A stretch of 64,000 bases of DNA, taken from positions 310,001 through 374,000 of the forward strand of contig NZ_WHVL01000003.1 of assembly GCF_020622355.1 (NCBI RefSeq), given 5' to 3'. The notes beneath the pieces were generated by a model that saw only the letters and a program-made list of their open reading frames with translations, ran no database searches and was not told where the DNA came from. The stretch's first letter is position 1, and every line of letters starts with the position of its first letter. Positions 55,016-63,911 of this stretch are shown in pieces. Made by a program: the position numbers and the translations under genes. Source of the stretch: Vreelandella malpeensis (GTDB lineage: Bacteria; Pseudomonadota; Gammaproteobacteria; Pseudomonadales; Halomonadaceae).

Positions 55016-55116
55016 GAGATAGTCACTTCATTGGGTTGTTGTTGTACACGAACCCGGCGGTGGCGCGTCGCCAGCGCCGTCGAGCGGGCGCCAGTTAACC
55101 ACAAGAGGAATAGCGT

Positions 55117-56049
55117 TTGAAGCGTTGCATTAGGCCCGATCGCCCCTGCGCCCACCTGGCACTCTGGCTGCTTTTATGGCTCGCCGCGCCCGCCTGGGCA
55201 GCCGCTCCGGTCAGCGGCACGCTGGGCGCGACCGGCTCGGACACCATGGCGAGCCTGGTGCTGCGTTGGGGCGAGGCGCTGACCGCTCGCCATCCCGGCA
55301 TCAACGTGCAGTTCCAGGCCGGCGGCTCGTCGATCGCGCCCTCGGCGCTGGTGGCAGGCACCACGCGCCTGGCGCCCATGTCGCGCCCCATGAGCCCGGA
55401 GGAGCGCGAGCAGTTTCAGCGCCGCTACGGTTACGCGCCCGTGGAGCTGCGCGTCGCTCGCGACGCCCTGGTGGTGGTGGTCCATCGCCATAATCCGCTG
55501 AAGGCGCTGACGCTTTCGACACTCGACGCGATCTTCTCCACCACCCGGGCCTGCGGCGCGCCGGCCCCCGTGAGCCGCTGGGAGGAGCTTCTGCCGACTG
55601 GCGACTGGCCTTACGGTCGAATCGCGCTGCACGGGCGCAATCTGGCCTCCGGTACTCATGATCTCTTTCGCCAGCGGGCGCTTTGCGGGGGGCACTTTCG
55701 CGACGACATCAGCGAATACCCCGGCTCCGCCGCCGTGGTCGCCGCCGTCGGCGAATCACCCCGGGCGATGGGCTACACTGGCTATCATCACCTGACGCCG
55801 ATGGTGCAGCCGCTCGGACTGATCGATGCCGCCGGCGAGACCATCATGCCCACGCCGGAAACGATTCAGAACGGCGAGTACCCGCTGTCGCGCTATCTCT
55901 ATCTCTACGTGAACGTGGCGCCCGGTGAGGCGCTGCCGCCGGCGGAGCGTGCCTTCATCGAGCTGATCATGTCCGAGCAGGGCCAGCGAATCGTGCGCGC
56001 GGCGGGGTTCGTGCCGCTGCCTGCCGACGAGCTCGAGCCGCTGTCATGA
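55117..56049 (+). CDS. pstS: Phosphate-binding protein PstS (exported)
   Basis: A 310-residue periplasmic binding protein with TTG start; AGAGGA lies 7 bases upstream. The signal peptide is about residues 1-29 (LALWLLLWLAAPAWA/A). The ligand segments are GATGSDTMASL, FQAGGSSIAPSALVAGTTRLAPMSRPM and RNLASGTHDLF, which suit phosphate. It heads pstS-pstC-pstA-pstB-phoU. No Pho box was seen in its 100-bp upstream gap. Confidence 0.9.
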   Translation: MKRCIRPDRPCAHLALWLLLWLAAPAWAAAPVSGTLGATGSDTMASLVLRWGEALTARHPGINVQFQAGGSSIAPSALVAGTTRLAPMSRPMSPEEREQFQRRYGYAPVELRVARDALVVVVHRHNPLKALTLSTLDAIFSTTRACGAPAPVSRWEELLPTGDWPYGRIALHGRNLASGTHDLFRQRALCGGHFRDDISEYPGSAAVVAAVGESPRAMGYTGYHHLTPMVQPLGLIDAAGETIMPTPETIQNGEYPLSRYLYLYVNVAPGEALPPAERAFIELIMSEQGQRIVRAAGFVPLPADELEPLS

Positions 56050-56073
56050 AAATGACACGAAACTGACGTAACG
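56041..56073 (+). promoter_or_regulatory. Pho-box-like repeats and hairpin at the pstS end
   Basis: Three 11-base units read CTGTCATGAAA, ATGACACGAAA and CTGACGTAACG, the first matching the Pho-box unit CTGTCATAAAA. The same bases form an RNA hairpin TGTCAT-GAAA-ATGACA (56042-56057) across the pstS stop codon. It may be an internal PhoB site for pstCAB, an mRNA-stabilising hairpin, or both. Confidence 0.5.
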
Positions 56074-56085
56074 TGAGGAGATACC

Positions 56086-56133
56086 ATGCGCCTTCGCCGT
56101 GATCCAACGCTCCCTCTCTTGATGTCGATATGA
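56086..56133 (+). CDS. Leader peptide translationally coupled to pstC
   Basis: A 15-codon frame (MRLRRDPTLPLLMSI) with a strong GAGGAG ribosome binding site 5 bases before its ATG. Its TGA overlaps the pstC ATG in ATGA, while pstC itself has no Shine-Dalgarno sequence. Ribosomes probably reach pstC by reinitiating after the leader. An N-terminal extension of pstC in another frame is excluded by the frame change. Confidence 0.6.
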   Translation: MRLRRDPTLPLLMSI

Positions 56134-57242
56134 CGCGACCCGCCCTGCCCGCCCGGACGCCCTGGCGCCAGCTTCAAGACCGCATCGCCACCGGGCTGAT
56201 CACCGCCGCAGGCATCGGCGTGCTGCTCGCCATTCTCGCCATCGGCGTCTTTTTGTTCTGGGAGACGCTGCCGCTGCTGACCCGGTTCGAGACGCTGTCG
56301 CTGGAAAGGCTCTCGCCGCTTGCCTGGGGCACACTCAAGGCGGCCATCGCCGCGCTGGTGGTGGCGCTGCCGCTGGCGCTGGGCGGGGCGATCTATTCAG
56401 CGCTGTTCATGTCCGAGCGGCTGCGCGCGCGCATCAAGCCGATCCTGGAACTGATGGAGGCGGTGCCCGGCGTGGTGGTGGGGTTCGTCGCCGGCCTGGT
56501 GTTGGCCCCCTGGGTCGAGCGCCACCTGGCGAGCGCCCTGGCACTGGTCGTGTGGCTACCGCTGTGCGCCGTGCTGGCCGGGCTTCTCTGGCACGCTACC
56601 CCGGCTCGGCTTCGCGGCTGGCTGCCGCTGGGCCGCGCCGGCCTGTGGCTGCTGCCGTGGATGGCGGCGATGGCCGTCCTGGCGCTGTGGGCCGCGCCGA
56701 TGATCGAACAGCGGTGGCTGGGGGACGACCTGGTGACGCTGCTCGATCGACGCTTCGGCCTCGACTACACCACGCGCAACACGCTGATCGTCGGGCTCGC
56801 CATGGGCTTCGCCGTGATTCCCGGCGTCTATTCGCTCGCCGAGGATGCGCTGCATGACGTTCCCCGCTCATTGATGGAAGGCGCTCAGGCGCTCGGCGCC
56901 AGCCGCTGGCAGGCGTTGTGGAAGGTGGCGCTGCCCATGGCGGGCCCGGGCATCTTCTCGGCGGCGATGATCGGCGCCGGGCGCGCCGTGGGCGAGACCA
57001 TGATCGTGCTGATGGCCAGCAGCAACGCCGCCCTGATCAGCCTGAGCCCTTTCGAGGGGCTGCGCTCGTTCTCGGCGGCCATCGCTATCGAGCTGCCCGA
57101 GGCCCCGCCGGGCGGGCTGACCTATCATCTCTTGATCCTCGCGGCGCTGGTGCTTTTCCTGTTTACCTTCCTGGTCAACACCCTGGCCGAAACGGTGCGT
57201 CAGCGTTTGCGGCGTCGCTACCGGTCGGGAGGCGGCCGATGA
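56130..57242 (+). CDS. pstC: Phosphate ABC transporter permease PstC (short form)
   Basis: A 370-residue membrane protein with about seven hydrophobic segments. The ABC-permease EAA loop is MEGAQALGASRWQALWKVALPMAGPG (given here as EGAQALGASRWQALWKVALP). LELMEAVPGVVVGFVAGLVL is typical of PstC. Related marine and Pseudomonas PstC proteins are about 680-770 residues; the large N-terminal periplasmic region is absent here. It overlaps pstA by ATGA. Confidence 0.9.
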   Translation: MTRPALPARTPWRQLQDRIATGLITAAGIGVLLAILAIGVFLFWETLPLLTRFETLSLERLSPLAWGTLKAAIAALVVALPLALGGAIYSALFMSERLRARIKPILELMEAVPGVVVGFVAGLVLAPWVERHLASALALVVWLPLCAVLAGLLWHATPARLRGWLPLGRAGLWLLPWMAAMAVLALWAAPMIEQRWLGDDLVTLLDRRFGLDYTTRNTLIVGLAMGFAVIPGVYSLAEDALHDVPRSLMEGAQALGASRWQALWKVALPMAGPGIFSAAMIGAGRAVGETMIVLMASSNAALISLSPFEGLRSFSAAIAIELPEAPPGGLTYHLLILAALVLFLFTFLVNTLAETVRQRLRRRYRSGGGR

Positions 57243-58651
57243 AGCGTCTCGACCGCCGCCGCTGGCCCGGCGATGCGCTGTGGACCTGGCTGTGTGCCGG
57301 GTGCGTGGCGCTGTCGCTGTTCATGCTGATCACGCTGCTCACACTGCTGGTGGCCCGGGGGCTCGGCCACTTCTGGCCGGCGCCGCTCGAAGCGCTCACC
57401 CTGCACTCCGGCGAGCAGGTGATCGGCCAGCCCGTGCGCGAGGCGCCCCTGCCGCACGGCGCAGGGAGCGAGCGGCTCTACTTCACCGGCAACCGCGAGC
57501 TCAATGGCGCCGACTGGCGCTGGGTGGCGCTCGACGATATCGCCGCCGTCAACGAGCCCGAGGATGCGATCCGTCTGGAGCGAAGCCCCTGGGGCGACGT
57601 CACGGGCCGCCTGGCCGCCCTGGAGGTGGAAGGTGAGCGCCTGACCGGCGCGCCAGCGCGCGCGCGCCTTCAGAGCCTGTTGGCGCTACCGGCCGGGCAG
57701 CGCCCAAGGGGTGAACTGGTACTGACCACCGCCCAAGGGTCCCCCCTGGTCCAGCCGCTTGCGACGATCACCGCTTTCCAGGCCCCCAATGCGCTCTCGA
57801 CGCTGGAGAAGGCGGGGGTGTGGGGCCAGGGGGTGTGGCGTTTTCTCAGCGAAGGGCCGCGGGCGGCCAATACCGGCGGCGGGGTGTGGCCGGCGATCTT
57901 CGGCACGCTGTTGATGGTGATCGTGATGTCGGTGATCGTCACGCCCTTTGGCGTGCTGGCGGCGATCTATCTCAACGAGATCGCCCACCAGAACCGGCTG
58001 ACGCGGCTGGTGCGCATCGGCGTGCGCAACCTCGCCGGCGTCCCGTCGATCGTCTACGGCGTGTTCGGGCTGGGGGTGTTCGTCTACGGCATCGGCGGCT
58101 CGATCGACACCTGGTTTTTCGATGAGGCGCTACCCTCGCCCACCTTCGGCACCGGGGGGCTTCTGTGGGCCTCGCTGACGCTGGCACTGCTGACCCTGCC
58201 GGTGGTGATCGTGGCTACCGAAGAGGGACTGGCGCGCATTCCCGATGCCCAGCGCGAAGGGGCGCTGGCGCTCGGCGCGACACGCCTGGAAATGCTCACC
58301 CGGGTGGTGCTGCCCATGGCGACCCCGGCCATGCTGACCGGGGTGATCCTGGCCGTTGCCCGGGCCGCCGGCGAAGTGGCGCCGCTGATGCTGGTGGGCG
58401 TGGCCAAGCTTGCGCCGCAGATGCCGCTGGACGGGGAGTTTCCCTACCTGCATCTCGAGCGCAAGTTCATGCACCTTGGCTATCATCTGTTCGATACCGC
58501 CTTTCACGGCGACGACGTCGAGGCGGCGATTCCGCTGGTCTACGCCACGGCGCTTTTGCTGGTGCTGATCGTGCTGGTGCTTAACCTAACTGCCATATTT
58601 CTGCGTCATCATCTAAGGCGCCAACAAGGAGGCTCATGGTCGCGTTCCTGA
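57239..58651 (+). CDS. pstA: Phosphate ABC transporter permease PstA (long form)
   Basis: A 470-residue membrane protein. TM1 is at about residues 17-42. A periplasmic insert spans about 45-215 and contains [20 protein letters not shown]. The conserved permease region starts at about 220 ([59 protein letters not shown]). E. coli PstA is about 296 residues; the long form is common in Pseudomonas-like bacteria. It overlaps pstB by 16 bases. Confidence 0.92.
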   Translation: MKRLDRRRWPGDALWTWLCAGCVALSLFMLITLLTLLVARGLGHFWPAPLEALTLHSGEQVIGQPVREAPLPHGAGSERLYFTGNRELNGADWRWVALDDIAAVNEPEDAIRLERSPWGDVTGRLAALEVEGERLTGAPARARLQSLLALPAGQRPRGELVLTTAQGSPLVQPLATITAFQAPNALSTLEKAGVWGQGVWRFLSEGPRAANTGGGVWPAIFGTLLMVIVMSVIVTPFGVLAAIYLNEIAHQNRLTRLVRIGVRNLAGVPSIVYGVFGLGVFVYGIGGSIDTWFFDEALPSPTFGTGGLLWASLTLALLTLPVVIVATEEGLARIPDAQREGALALGATRLEMLTRVVLPMATPAMLTGVILAVARAAGEVAPLMLVGVAKLAPQMPLDGEFPYLHLERKFMHLGYHLFDTAFHGDDVEAAIPLVYATALLLVLIVLVLNLTAIFLRHHLRRQQGGSWSRS

Positions 58652-59442
58652 ACGACGAACCGGCACCGGTGATGACGTTTCCCGCCGGAGAGCGCTGCCT
58701 GAGCGTTCGCGATTTCAGCCTGGCCTACGGCGACAAGCCGGCGCTCAAGGCGCTGACCCTCGAGGTGCCGCGTCATCGGGTGACCGCCTTCATCGGCCCT
58801 TCGGGTTGCGGCAAGTCGACGCTCTTGCGCTCGTTCAACCGGCTGCACGATCTGAACGAGTCCGCCGTGCACCAGGGGCGCATCGAGCTCGAAGGGCGCG
58901 ATATCTTCGCCCGGGATCTCAACGTCAGCGAGCTGCGGCGTCGGGTGGGCATGGTGTTCCAGAGCCCCAACCCCTTCCCGATGTCGATCTATGAGAACGT
59001 GGCGTTCGGGCTGCGCCTGGAGCGCCGGCTCCCCAAGCGCAAGCGCGACGACATCATCGAGTGGGCGCTGAGATCCGCAGCGCTCTGGGACGAGGTCAAG
59101 GATCGTCTGCACCGCTCGGCCTGGCAGCTCTCGGGCGGCCAGCAACAGCGGCTGGTGATCGCCCGTACGCTGGCGGTCAAGCCCGACGTGCTGCTGCTCG
59201 ACGAGCCGGCCTCGGCCCTGGACCCGATCTCCACGCTCAAGATCGAGGAGCTGATCCGCAACCTGAAGAACGAACTGACCCTGGTGCTCGTCACCCACAA
59301 CATGCAGCAGGCCGCGCGGGTTTCCGACTACACCGCCTTTCTTCAGCAAGGCGAGCTCGTCGAGTACGGCCCGACCGACCAGGTCTTCACCAACCCCAAA
59401 CGACAGCGTACCGAAAACTACATCACCGGCCGGGTCATCTAG
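58636..59442 (+). CDS. pstB: Phosphate ABC transporter ATPase PstB
   Basis: A 268-residue ATPase. Walker A is GPSGCGKST (residues 54-62), the Q-loop is [19 protein letters not shown], the signature is LSGGQQQR, Walker B is [11 protein letters not shown] and the H-loop is [15 protein letters not shown] lies 4 bases before the ATG, inside pstA. Confidence 0.96.
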   Translation: MVAFLNDEPAPVMTFPAGERCLSVRDFSLAYGDKPALKALTLEVPRHRVTAFIGPSGCGKSTLLRSFNRLHDLNESAVHQGRIELEGRDIFARDLNVSELRRRVGMVFQSPNPFPMSIYENVAFGLRLERRLPKRKRDDIIEWALRSAALWDEVKDRLHRSAWQLSGGQQQRLVIARTLAVKPDVLLLDEPASALDPISTLKIEELIRNLKNELTLVLVTHNMQQAARVSDYTAFLQQGELVEYGPTDQVFTNPKRQRTENYITGRVI

Positions 59443-59473
59443 CCCCGCCCCCGACGCCTTGCAGGAGCGTTCG

Positions 59474-60199
59474 ATGGACATTACCAGCGATACCCACAGC
59501 CAGCATATCTCGCGCCAGTTCAACCAGGAGCTGGAGGAGCTCAAGACCCACCTGATGGCCATGGGCGGCCTGGTGGAGAAGCAGGTCCAGAACGCCGTGC
59601 ATGCGCTGCTCGAAAACGACAGCCGCCTGGCCGAGCAGGTGCGTGACAACGACCGCCAGGTCAACGACCTGCAGCTGCAGATCGACGAGGAGTGTACCCG
59701 AGTGCTGGCCAGGCGCCAGCCCGCCGCCTCGGACTTGCGACTGGTGCTGGCGGTGATCCGCGCTACCTCGGATCTCGAGCGTATCGGTGACGAGGCCAGC
59801 AAGATCGCCCGCAACGCGCTGTCGCTCTCCGACAGCAGCGGCACGGTGCGCGGACTGGTGGAGGTGCGCCATATCAGCGAGCACGTGCGCAAGATGCTGC
59901 GCGATGCGCTGACCGCCTTCGCCCGCTTCGATACCGAGCTTGCCATGCAGGTGGTGCGCGAGGACGAATCCGTCGACGACGAGTACGGCAGCGCCATGCG
60001 CTCGCTGATGACCTTCATGATGGAGGACTCGCGCTCGATCACCTCGGTGCTGAGCATCATGTGGATACTGCGCGCTCTCGAGCGTGTCGGCGATCACGCC
60101 AACAATCTGGCGGAGTACGTGGTCTACCTGGTCAAGGGGCTGGACATTCGCCACAGCGCGCCGGAGCGCATCAGCGAGCAGGTACAGAAAAAGCCTTGA
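59474..60199 (+). CDS. phoU: Phosphate signalling protein PhoU
   Basis: A 241-residue helical protein with two PhoU repeats; metal-binding motifs are DLERIGDEASKIA (about 101-113) and ALERVGDHANNLAEYVVYL (about 202-220). It couples PstSCAB activity to PhoR, keeping the regulon off in high phosphate. GGAG lies 7 bases before the ATG. Last gene of the pst operon. Confidence 0.95.
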   Translation: MDITSDTHSQHISRQFNQELEELKTHLMAMGGLVEKQVQNAVHALLENDSRLAEQVRDNDRQVNDLQLQIDEECTRVLARRQPAASDLRLVLAVIRATSDLERIGDEASKIARNALSLSDSSGTVRGLVEVRHISEHVRKMLRDALTAFARFDTELAMQVVREDESVDDEYGSAMRSLMTFMMEDSRSITSVLSIMWILRALERVGDHANNLAEYVVYLVKGLDIRHSAPERISEQVQKKP

Positions 60200-60224
60200 C
60201 CTTGGAAGGCGGGCCCCTTGCAAT

Positions 60225-60254
60225 ACGCCCAGGCATATCGCCTGGGCGTCTTTT
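60225..60254 (+). terminator. Terminator of the pst operon, joined to the cysZ leader
   Basis: A 10-bp stem (ACGCCCAGGC / GCCTGGGCGT) with a 5-base loop is followed by CTTTTC. The T-run directly precedes GAGGAG, the ribosome binding site of the next gene, so any read-through transcript would be translated. Confidence 0.85.
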
Positions 60255-60266
60255 CGAGGAGTACCG

Positions 60267-61016
60267 ATGCTGACTGCAGTTTCCGCCCTGAGTCGAGGCA
60301 TTCGCCTGGTGTATCGCAAAGGGCTCAAGCGCTATATCTTTGTGCCCATCCTGATCAACCTCGGCGTCTATGCCGGTCTGATCACGTTCACCGCCCGGCG
60401 CTTTTCCGGCTGGGTCGATCACGCCATGGCGAGCATCCCGAGTTGGCTCGACTGGCTGTCATGGTTGATCTGGCCGCTGTTCGTCATGAGTCTGCTGGTG
60501 GCGATCTTTTTCACCTTCACCCTGGTGACCCACCTGATCGCCGCGCCGTTCTACGGGTTTCTCGCTGCCCGCGTCGAGCGCAGCGCCACCGGCGTCGAGC
60601 CGCTCGACGACCGGGGCCTAGCCAAGACCGCCGTCGATGCCGTGGGCCGCGAGCTGGTCAAACTTCGCTACATCCTGCCGCGCGCGGCGCTGCTGCTGGT
60701 AATGAGCTGGATACCGGGGCTCAACCTGTTCGCTCCCTTCCTGTGGGCGCTGTTTTCCGCCTGGGTGATGGCCATCACCTACCTGGACTACCCCATGGAC
60801 AACAACAAGGTGAGCTTCAAGGAGATGCGCTGGCGGCTGGCCAATCGCTGGTGGCCGAGCCTGAGCTACGGAGGGCTGGTCACGCTGATCACCTGGATAC
60901 CACTGGCTAATCTCTTCCTTCTGCCAGGAGCAGTGGCAGGGGCAGTACTGATGTGGGAAGCACACTACCGAGACCTGAAGCGCCTGCCCGCGCCCGCGGT
61001 TCAAGAAAACCGATAG
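60267..61016 (+). CDS. cysZ: CysZ-like (EI24 family) membrane protein
   Basis: A 249-residue membrane protein with about four to five hydrophobic regions. SALSRGIRLVYRKGLKRYIFVPI at the N-terminus (shown as RGIRLVYRKGLKRYIFVPI), AAPFYGFLAARVE and FLWALFSAWVMAITYLDYPMDNN match CysZ, which imports sulfate for cysteine synthesis in E. coli. No cys gene lies nearby, so sulfate transport is inferred from family alone. Confidence 0.88.
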   Translation: MLTAVSALSRGIRLVYRKGLKRYIFVPILINLGVYAGLITFTARRFSGWVDHAMASIPSWLDWLSWLIWPLFVMSLLVAIFFTFTLVTHLIAAPFYGFLAARVERSATGVEPLDDRGLAKTAVDAVGRELVKLRYILPRAALLLVMSWIPGLNLFAPFLWALFSAWVMAITYLDYPMDNNKVSFKEMRWRLANRWWPSLSYGGLVTLITWIPLANLFLLPGAVAGAVLMWEAHYRDLKRLPAPAVQENR

Positions 61017-61028
61017 GTACAAAAAACT

Positions 61029-61050
61029 AGACCCCGCTTGTGCGGGGTCT
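61029..61050 (+). terminator. Terminator after cysZ
   Basis: A 9-bp stem (AGACCCCGC / GCGGGGTCT) with loop TTGT followed by TCATCTT, 13 bases after the stop. The T-run is imperfect. Confidence 0.75.
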
Positions 61051-61089
61051 TCATCTTGCTCGGTGCGTGCGATACGTAACGAAAGCTTC

Positions 61090-61215
61090 CTATCCTTTTG
61101 CGGGACTCCAACCTTGGAATTTACCCTGACTCACGTTCTTGATCGTCGCTAGATCCAATCCTTGAATCGCTGAGCATCCATGCAGTAGGACATCCTTGTC
61201 CCTTATAATGCTCAT
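61090..61215 (-). CDS. Short open frame, possible gene remnant
   Basis: A 41-codon frame (MSIIRDKDVLLHGCSAIQGL at its start, then TIKNVSQGKFQGWSPAKG) of ordinary protein-like composition. It is open further upstream in the same frame back to the stop of the next gene at 61261. No good ribosome binding site is visible. It lies in a lower-GC stretch and may be the tail of a decayed gene. Family not recognised. Confidence 0.3.
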   Translation of the reverse strand: MSIIRDKDVLLHGCSAIQGLDLATIKNVSQGKFQGWSPAKG

Positions 61216-61260
61216 TCCATAAGCGTAATACTTTGTTGCAAAATTGCAACTAAACGTTAA

Positions 61261-61593
61261 TTACGAATCGGAATTTTTCTCGACGACTTCTTCCGGTGAA
61301 GTCTCGGAACCCGATCCTGCAGTAGTACCCATGGAATCCGGCTCACCGATGGTTTCGGAGTTCGGGCCTTGGGTGTGATGATCAGTGGTCAACTCTTCCT
61401 GAGTATAGTTCGCACTGTCATTGGTGTTCATGTTGACGCCTTGGTCCTGTGTACCGTCCTGTTCGACCATGCTGTCCTGGTTCTCATCGATAGACGGATG
61501 ATCGGTCGTGTTGGCAAAGGCAAGAGGGCTTGCCAGCAGACCAAATGAAACGCCTAAAATGCCAGCTTTCTTGAGTAATTCCTTGGACATCAT
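61261..61593 (-). CDS. Small acidic exported protein, function unknown
   Basis: A 110-residue protein with AGGAGG 6 bases before its ATG. The signal peptide is about residues 1-27 (ELLKKAGILGVSFGLLASPL, cleavage after AFA). The mature part is strongly acidic and rich in Ser, Thr, Asn, Gln and Gly, without cysteine, as expected for a disordered periplasmic or secreted protein of a halophile. It lies downstream of phoR on the same strand with its own leader. No family was recognised. Confidence 0.7.
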   Translation of the reverse strand: MMSKELLKKAGILGVSFGLLASPLAFANTTDHPSIDENQDSMVEQDGTQDQGVNMNTNDSANYTQEELTTDHHTQGPNSETIGEPDSMGTTAGSGSETSPEEVVEKNSDS

Positions 61594-61879
61594 ATTCCAC
61601 CTCCTAGATCGCTGTGGTTACCGCTCATTCAAGAAAGATTGCCTTGCGGCATACCACTTCCTGCGGTTTCTTTCTTGTTAAAACCTTTGCAGCGCTCATG
61701 CCAATATTTATAAAAAAATAGATATTTTCATAAAATCAAGTGCTTAAATTAATACACAAGTTGTACAGCAAGTATCTGACTGAGTCAGATTGGCGGTATC
61801 AAGTGGCTAAAAATGACACATGCGCACAGATTAACCCGCCTACCTTGTCAACTCGACACACCGTAATGCTAACAAGATG
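61594..61879. promoter_or_regulatory. AT-rich region upstream of the acidic exported protein gene
   Basis: This 286-bp stretch separates phoR from the acidic protein gene. It contains an inverted repeat CAAGAAAGA (61630-61638) / TCTTTCTTG (61669-61677) in the probable 5' leader and a very AT-rich segment at about 61700-61760 that may hold the promoter. No gene was found in it. Confidence 0.45.
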
Positions 61880-63184
61880 TCAGGTCGGATGCAGACGAGT
61901 TGCAGGAAAGACGCAGCGAAAGCGCGCTCCCTGCTCCGGGAGGGAATCGATCACGAGTCGAGCGTCGTGACGCAGTAGAACGTGCTTGACGATGGCAAGT
62001 CCGAGTCCGGTTCCACCGGTGGCGGTACTGCGGCCCTTGTCCACGCGATAGAAGCGCTCGGTAAGGCGGGGAATGTGAATAGGGTCAATGCCATGACCGT
62101 TATCCTGGACTTCGACATACCCCTCGCCGGTCGGCAGCACGCCGCACCGCAAGATGATGTGACTGCCGGCGGGCGCATAGCGCACGGCATTGAAGACTAG
62201 ATTGGAAATGGCGCTGCGCAGCTCCTGCTCGCTGCCCATCAGGCGAAGATCGCCTTCGAGGTCGAGTTCGATGCGCTGGGGCGTCTTGTGCTGCTGGGCG
62301 GAGAGCGCGCGGGCGTCCTGGCAGATGCTGTCGAGAAGCGGCGCCAATGACAATGATTGATGGTCCTTCCCGCCCTGGTCGATCTCCAACCGAGAAAGCA
62401 GCAGCAGATCGTTGACCAGGTTCTCCATCCGACGGGTCTGCGACTGCATCTGCAGGATGCCTCGCCCGAGGCGCGGCGGCAGCTGATCGCTCAGGTCGCC
62501 GTAGGTTTCGAGATACCCCGACAGCACCGTCAAGGGCGTGCGTAGCTCGTGGGAGACGTTGGCGACGAAGTCCTGGCGCATCTGCTCGAGGCGATGCAGG
62601 CGAGTGATGTCGCGCGCCATGAGCAGGCGTTCGTCATCGCCGTAGAGGGTGATCTGGTACTGGAGAATGCGCCGCTCGTCGATGGGCGAGGTCAACGTCA
62701 AGGGCTCCCTGTACTCGCGTGAGGCGAAGTAGCGCACGAACCCCGGGTCGCGCAGCAGGTTGGTGATGTGCTGGCCCCGATCATGAGCGGTCTTCAGTCC
62801 GAGCATCTCGGTGGCGGCGCTGTTCCACCACTCGAGATCACCGTGGCGGTCGAGCATCACCACGCTGTCGCGCATCGCCTCGGAAGACTCCTGAATGCGT
62901 GCAAGCATGGCCCGCAGGCGCCCTTGGGTGATGCGCTGGCTTTTCTGGTAGCGATACAGGCGATCGAGCAGATCGCCCCACAGCCCCTTGGCGGCGGGCG
63001 GCTCTTCGCTGGGCTCGAGAGTGAGCCACTGGTAGAGCGCGCGCAGCTGGCGCAGGTGGTGGAAAAGGCACGCCGCCAAACCGAGGGCGAGCCCGAAGCC
63101 CGGGGCGCCGAAGAGCCAGCCCAGCACGACGCCGAGCGTGCCCAGCCACGCGATGCGCCAAAGCTCCCGGCTCCACAGGTGCAT
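61880..63184 (-). CDS. phoR: Phosphate regulon sensor kinase PhoR
   Basis: A 434-residue membrane histidine kinase. Two N-terminal hydrophobic segments (about 8-40) lack a large periplasmic loop, as in PhoR. A PAS domain spans about 100-195 (DSVVMLDRHGDLEWWNSAAT). The phosphoacceptor is H212 (FVANVSHELRTPL). ATP-binding boxes are SNLVFNAVRYAP (N), VQDNGHGI (G1) and GGTGLGLAIVKHV (G2). It phosphorylates PhoB when phosphate is scarce. It starts 3 bases after the phoB stop. Confidence 0.96.
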   Translation of the reverse strand: MHLWSRELWRIAWLGTLGVVLGWLFGAPGFGLALGLAACLFHHLRQLRALYQWLTLEPSEEPPAAKGLWGDLLDRLYRYQKSQRITQGRLRAMLARIQESSEAMRDSVVMLDRHGDLEWWNSAATEMLGLKTAHDRGQHITNLLRDPGFVRYFASREYREPLTLTSPIDERRILQYQITLYGDDERLLMARDITRLHRLEQMRQDFVANVSHELRTPLTVLSGYLETYGDLSDQLPPRLGRGILQMQSQTRRMENLVNDLLLLSRLEIDQGGKDHQSLSLAPLLDSICQDARALSAQQHKTPQRIELDLEGDLRLMGSEQELRSAISNLVFNAVRYAPAGSHIILRCGVLPTGEGYVEVQDNGHGIDPIHIPRLTERFYRVDKGRSTATGGTGLGLAIVKHVLLRHDARLVIDSLPEQGARFRCVFPATRLHPT

Positions 63185-63187
63185 GCG

Positions 63188-63877
63188 TTACACCCGGGCG
63201 GAGAAGCGATACCCCGTGCCGCGTACCGTCTGGATCAGGTTCTGGTGCGCCTCGCCGAGCGCCTTGCGCAGCCGACGGATATGCACGTCGACGGTGCGCT
63301 CCTCCACGTAGACGTTGCCACCCCACACCTGGTCCAGCAGTTGGCTGCGCGTGTAGGCGCGCTCCTGGTGGGTCATGAAGAACTGCAGAAGACGATACTC
63401 GGTCGGGCCCATCTCGAGGGCCTTGCCATGCGCGCTCACCCGGTGGCTCACCGGGTCGAGCAAAAGGCCGTTGATCTCGACCGGGTCTTCCATGCCGCGC
63501 GGCGTGGTGCGGCGCAGCACGGCCTTCAGCCGCGCCACCAGCTCGCGCGGCGAGAAGGGCTTGGTGATGTAGTCGTCGGCACCGGCTTCGAGCCCCTGGA
63601 TCTTGTTGTCCTCCTCACCCTTGGCGGTGAGCATGATGATGGGCAACTCTGCGGTCGCCTCTTCACGCTTGAGGCGACGGGCAAGCTCGATGCCGCTGGT
63701 GCCGGGCATCATCCAGTCGAGCAGCAGAAGATCCGGTTGGTGATCGACCACCAGGGCGTGGGCATCCTGGGCGTTGTCCGCTTCCAGCACGCGGTAGTCC
63801 GCCATTTCCAGCGCCACGGCGATCATCTCGCGAATCGGCGCCTCATCGTCGACGATCAAAACGGTCTTGGCGGTCAT
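63188..63877 (-). CDS. phoB: Phosphate regulon response regulator PhoB
   Basis: A 229-residue response regulator, equal in length to E. coli PhoB. The receiver domain starts [15 protein letters not shown] with phosphoacceptor D54 (LLLDWMMPG) and K in [10 protein letters not shown]. The C-terminal winged helix covers about 130-229 ([32 protein letters not shown]). The start at 63877 has GAGG 8 bases upstream; a longer in-frame version overlaps the Pho box region. It heads phoB-phoR. Confidence 0.97.
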   Translation of the reverse strand: MTAKTVLIVDDEAPIREMIAVALEMADYRVLEADNAQDAHALVVDHQPDLLLLDWMMPGTSGIELARRLKREEATAELPIIMLTAKGEEDNKIQGLEAGADDYITKPFSPRELVARLKAVLRRTTPRGMEDPVEINGLLLDPVSHRVSAHGKALEMGPTEYRLLQFFMTHQERAYTRSQLLDQVWGGNVYVEERTVDVHIRRLRKALGEAHQNLIQTVRGTGYRFSARV

Positions 63878-63911
63878 GGGCGGGCCTCGGGGTTCCGGCA
63901 AAGGGGGTCGA

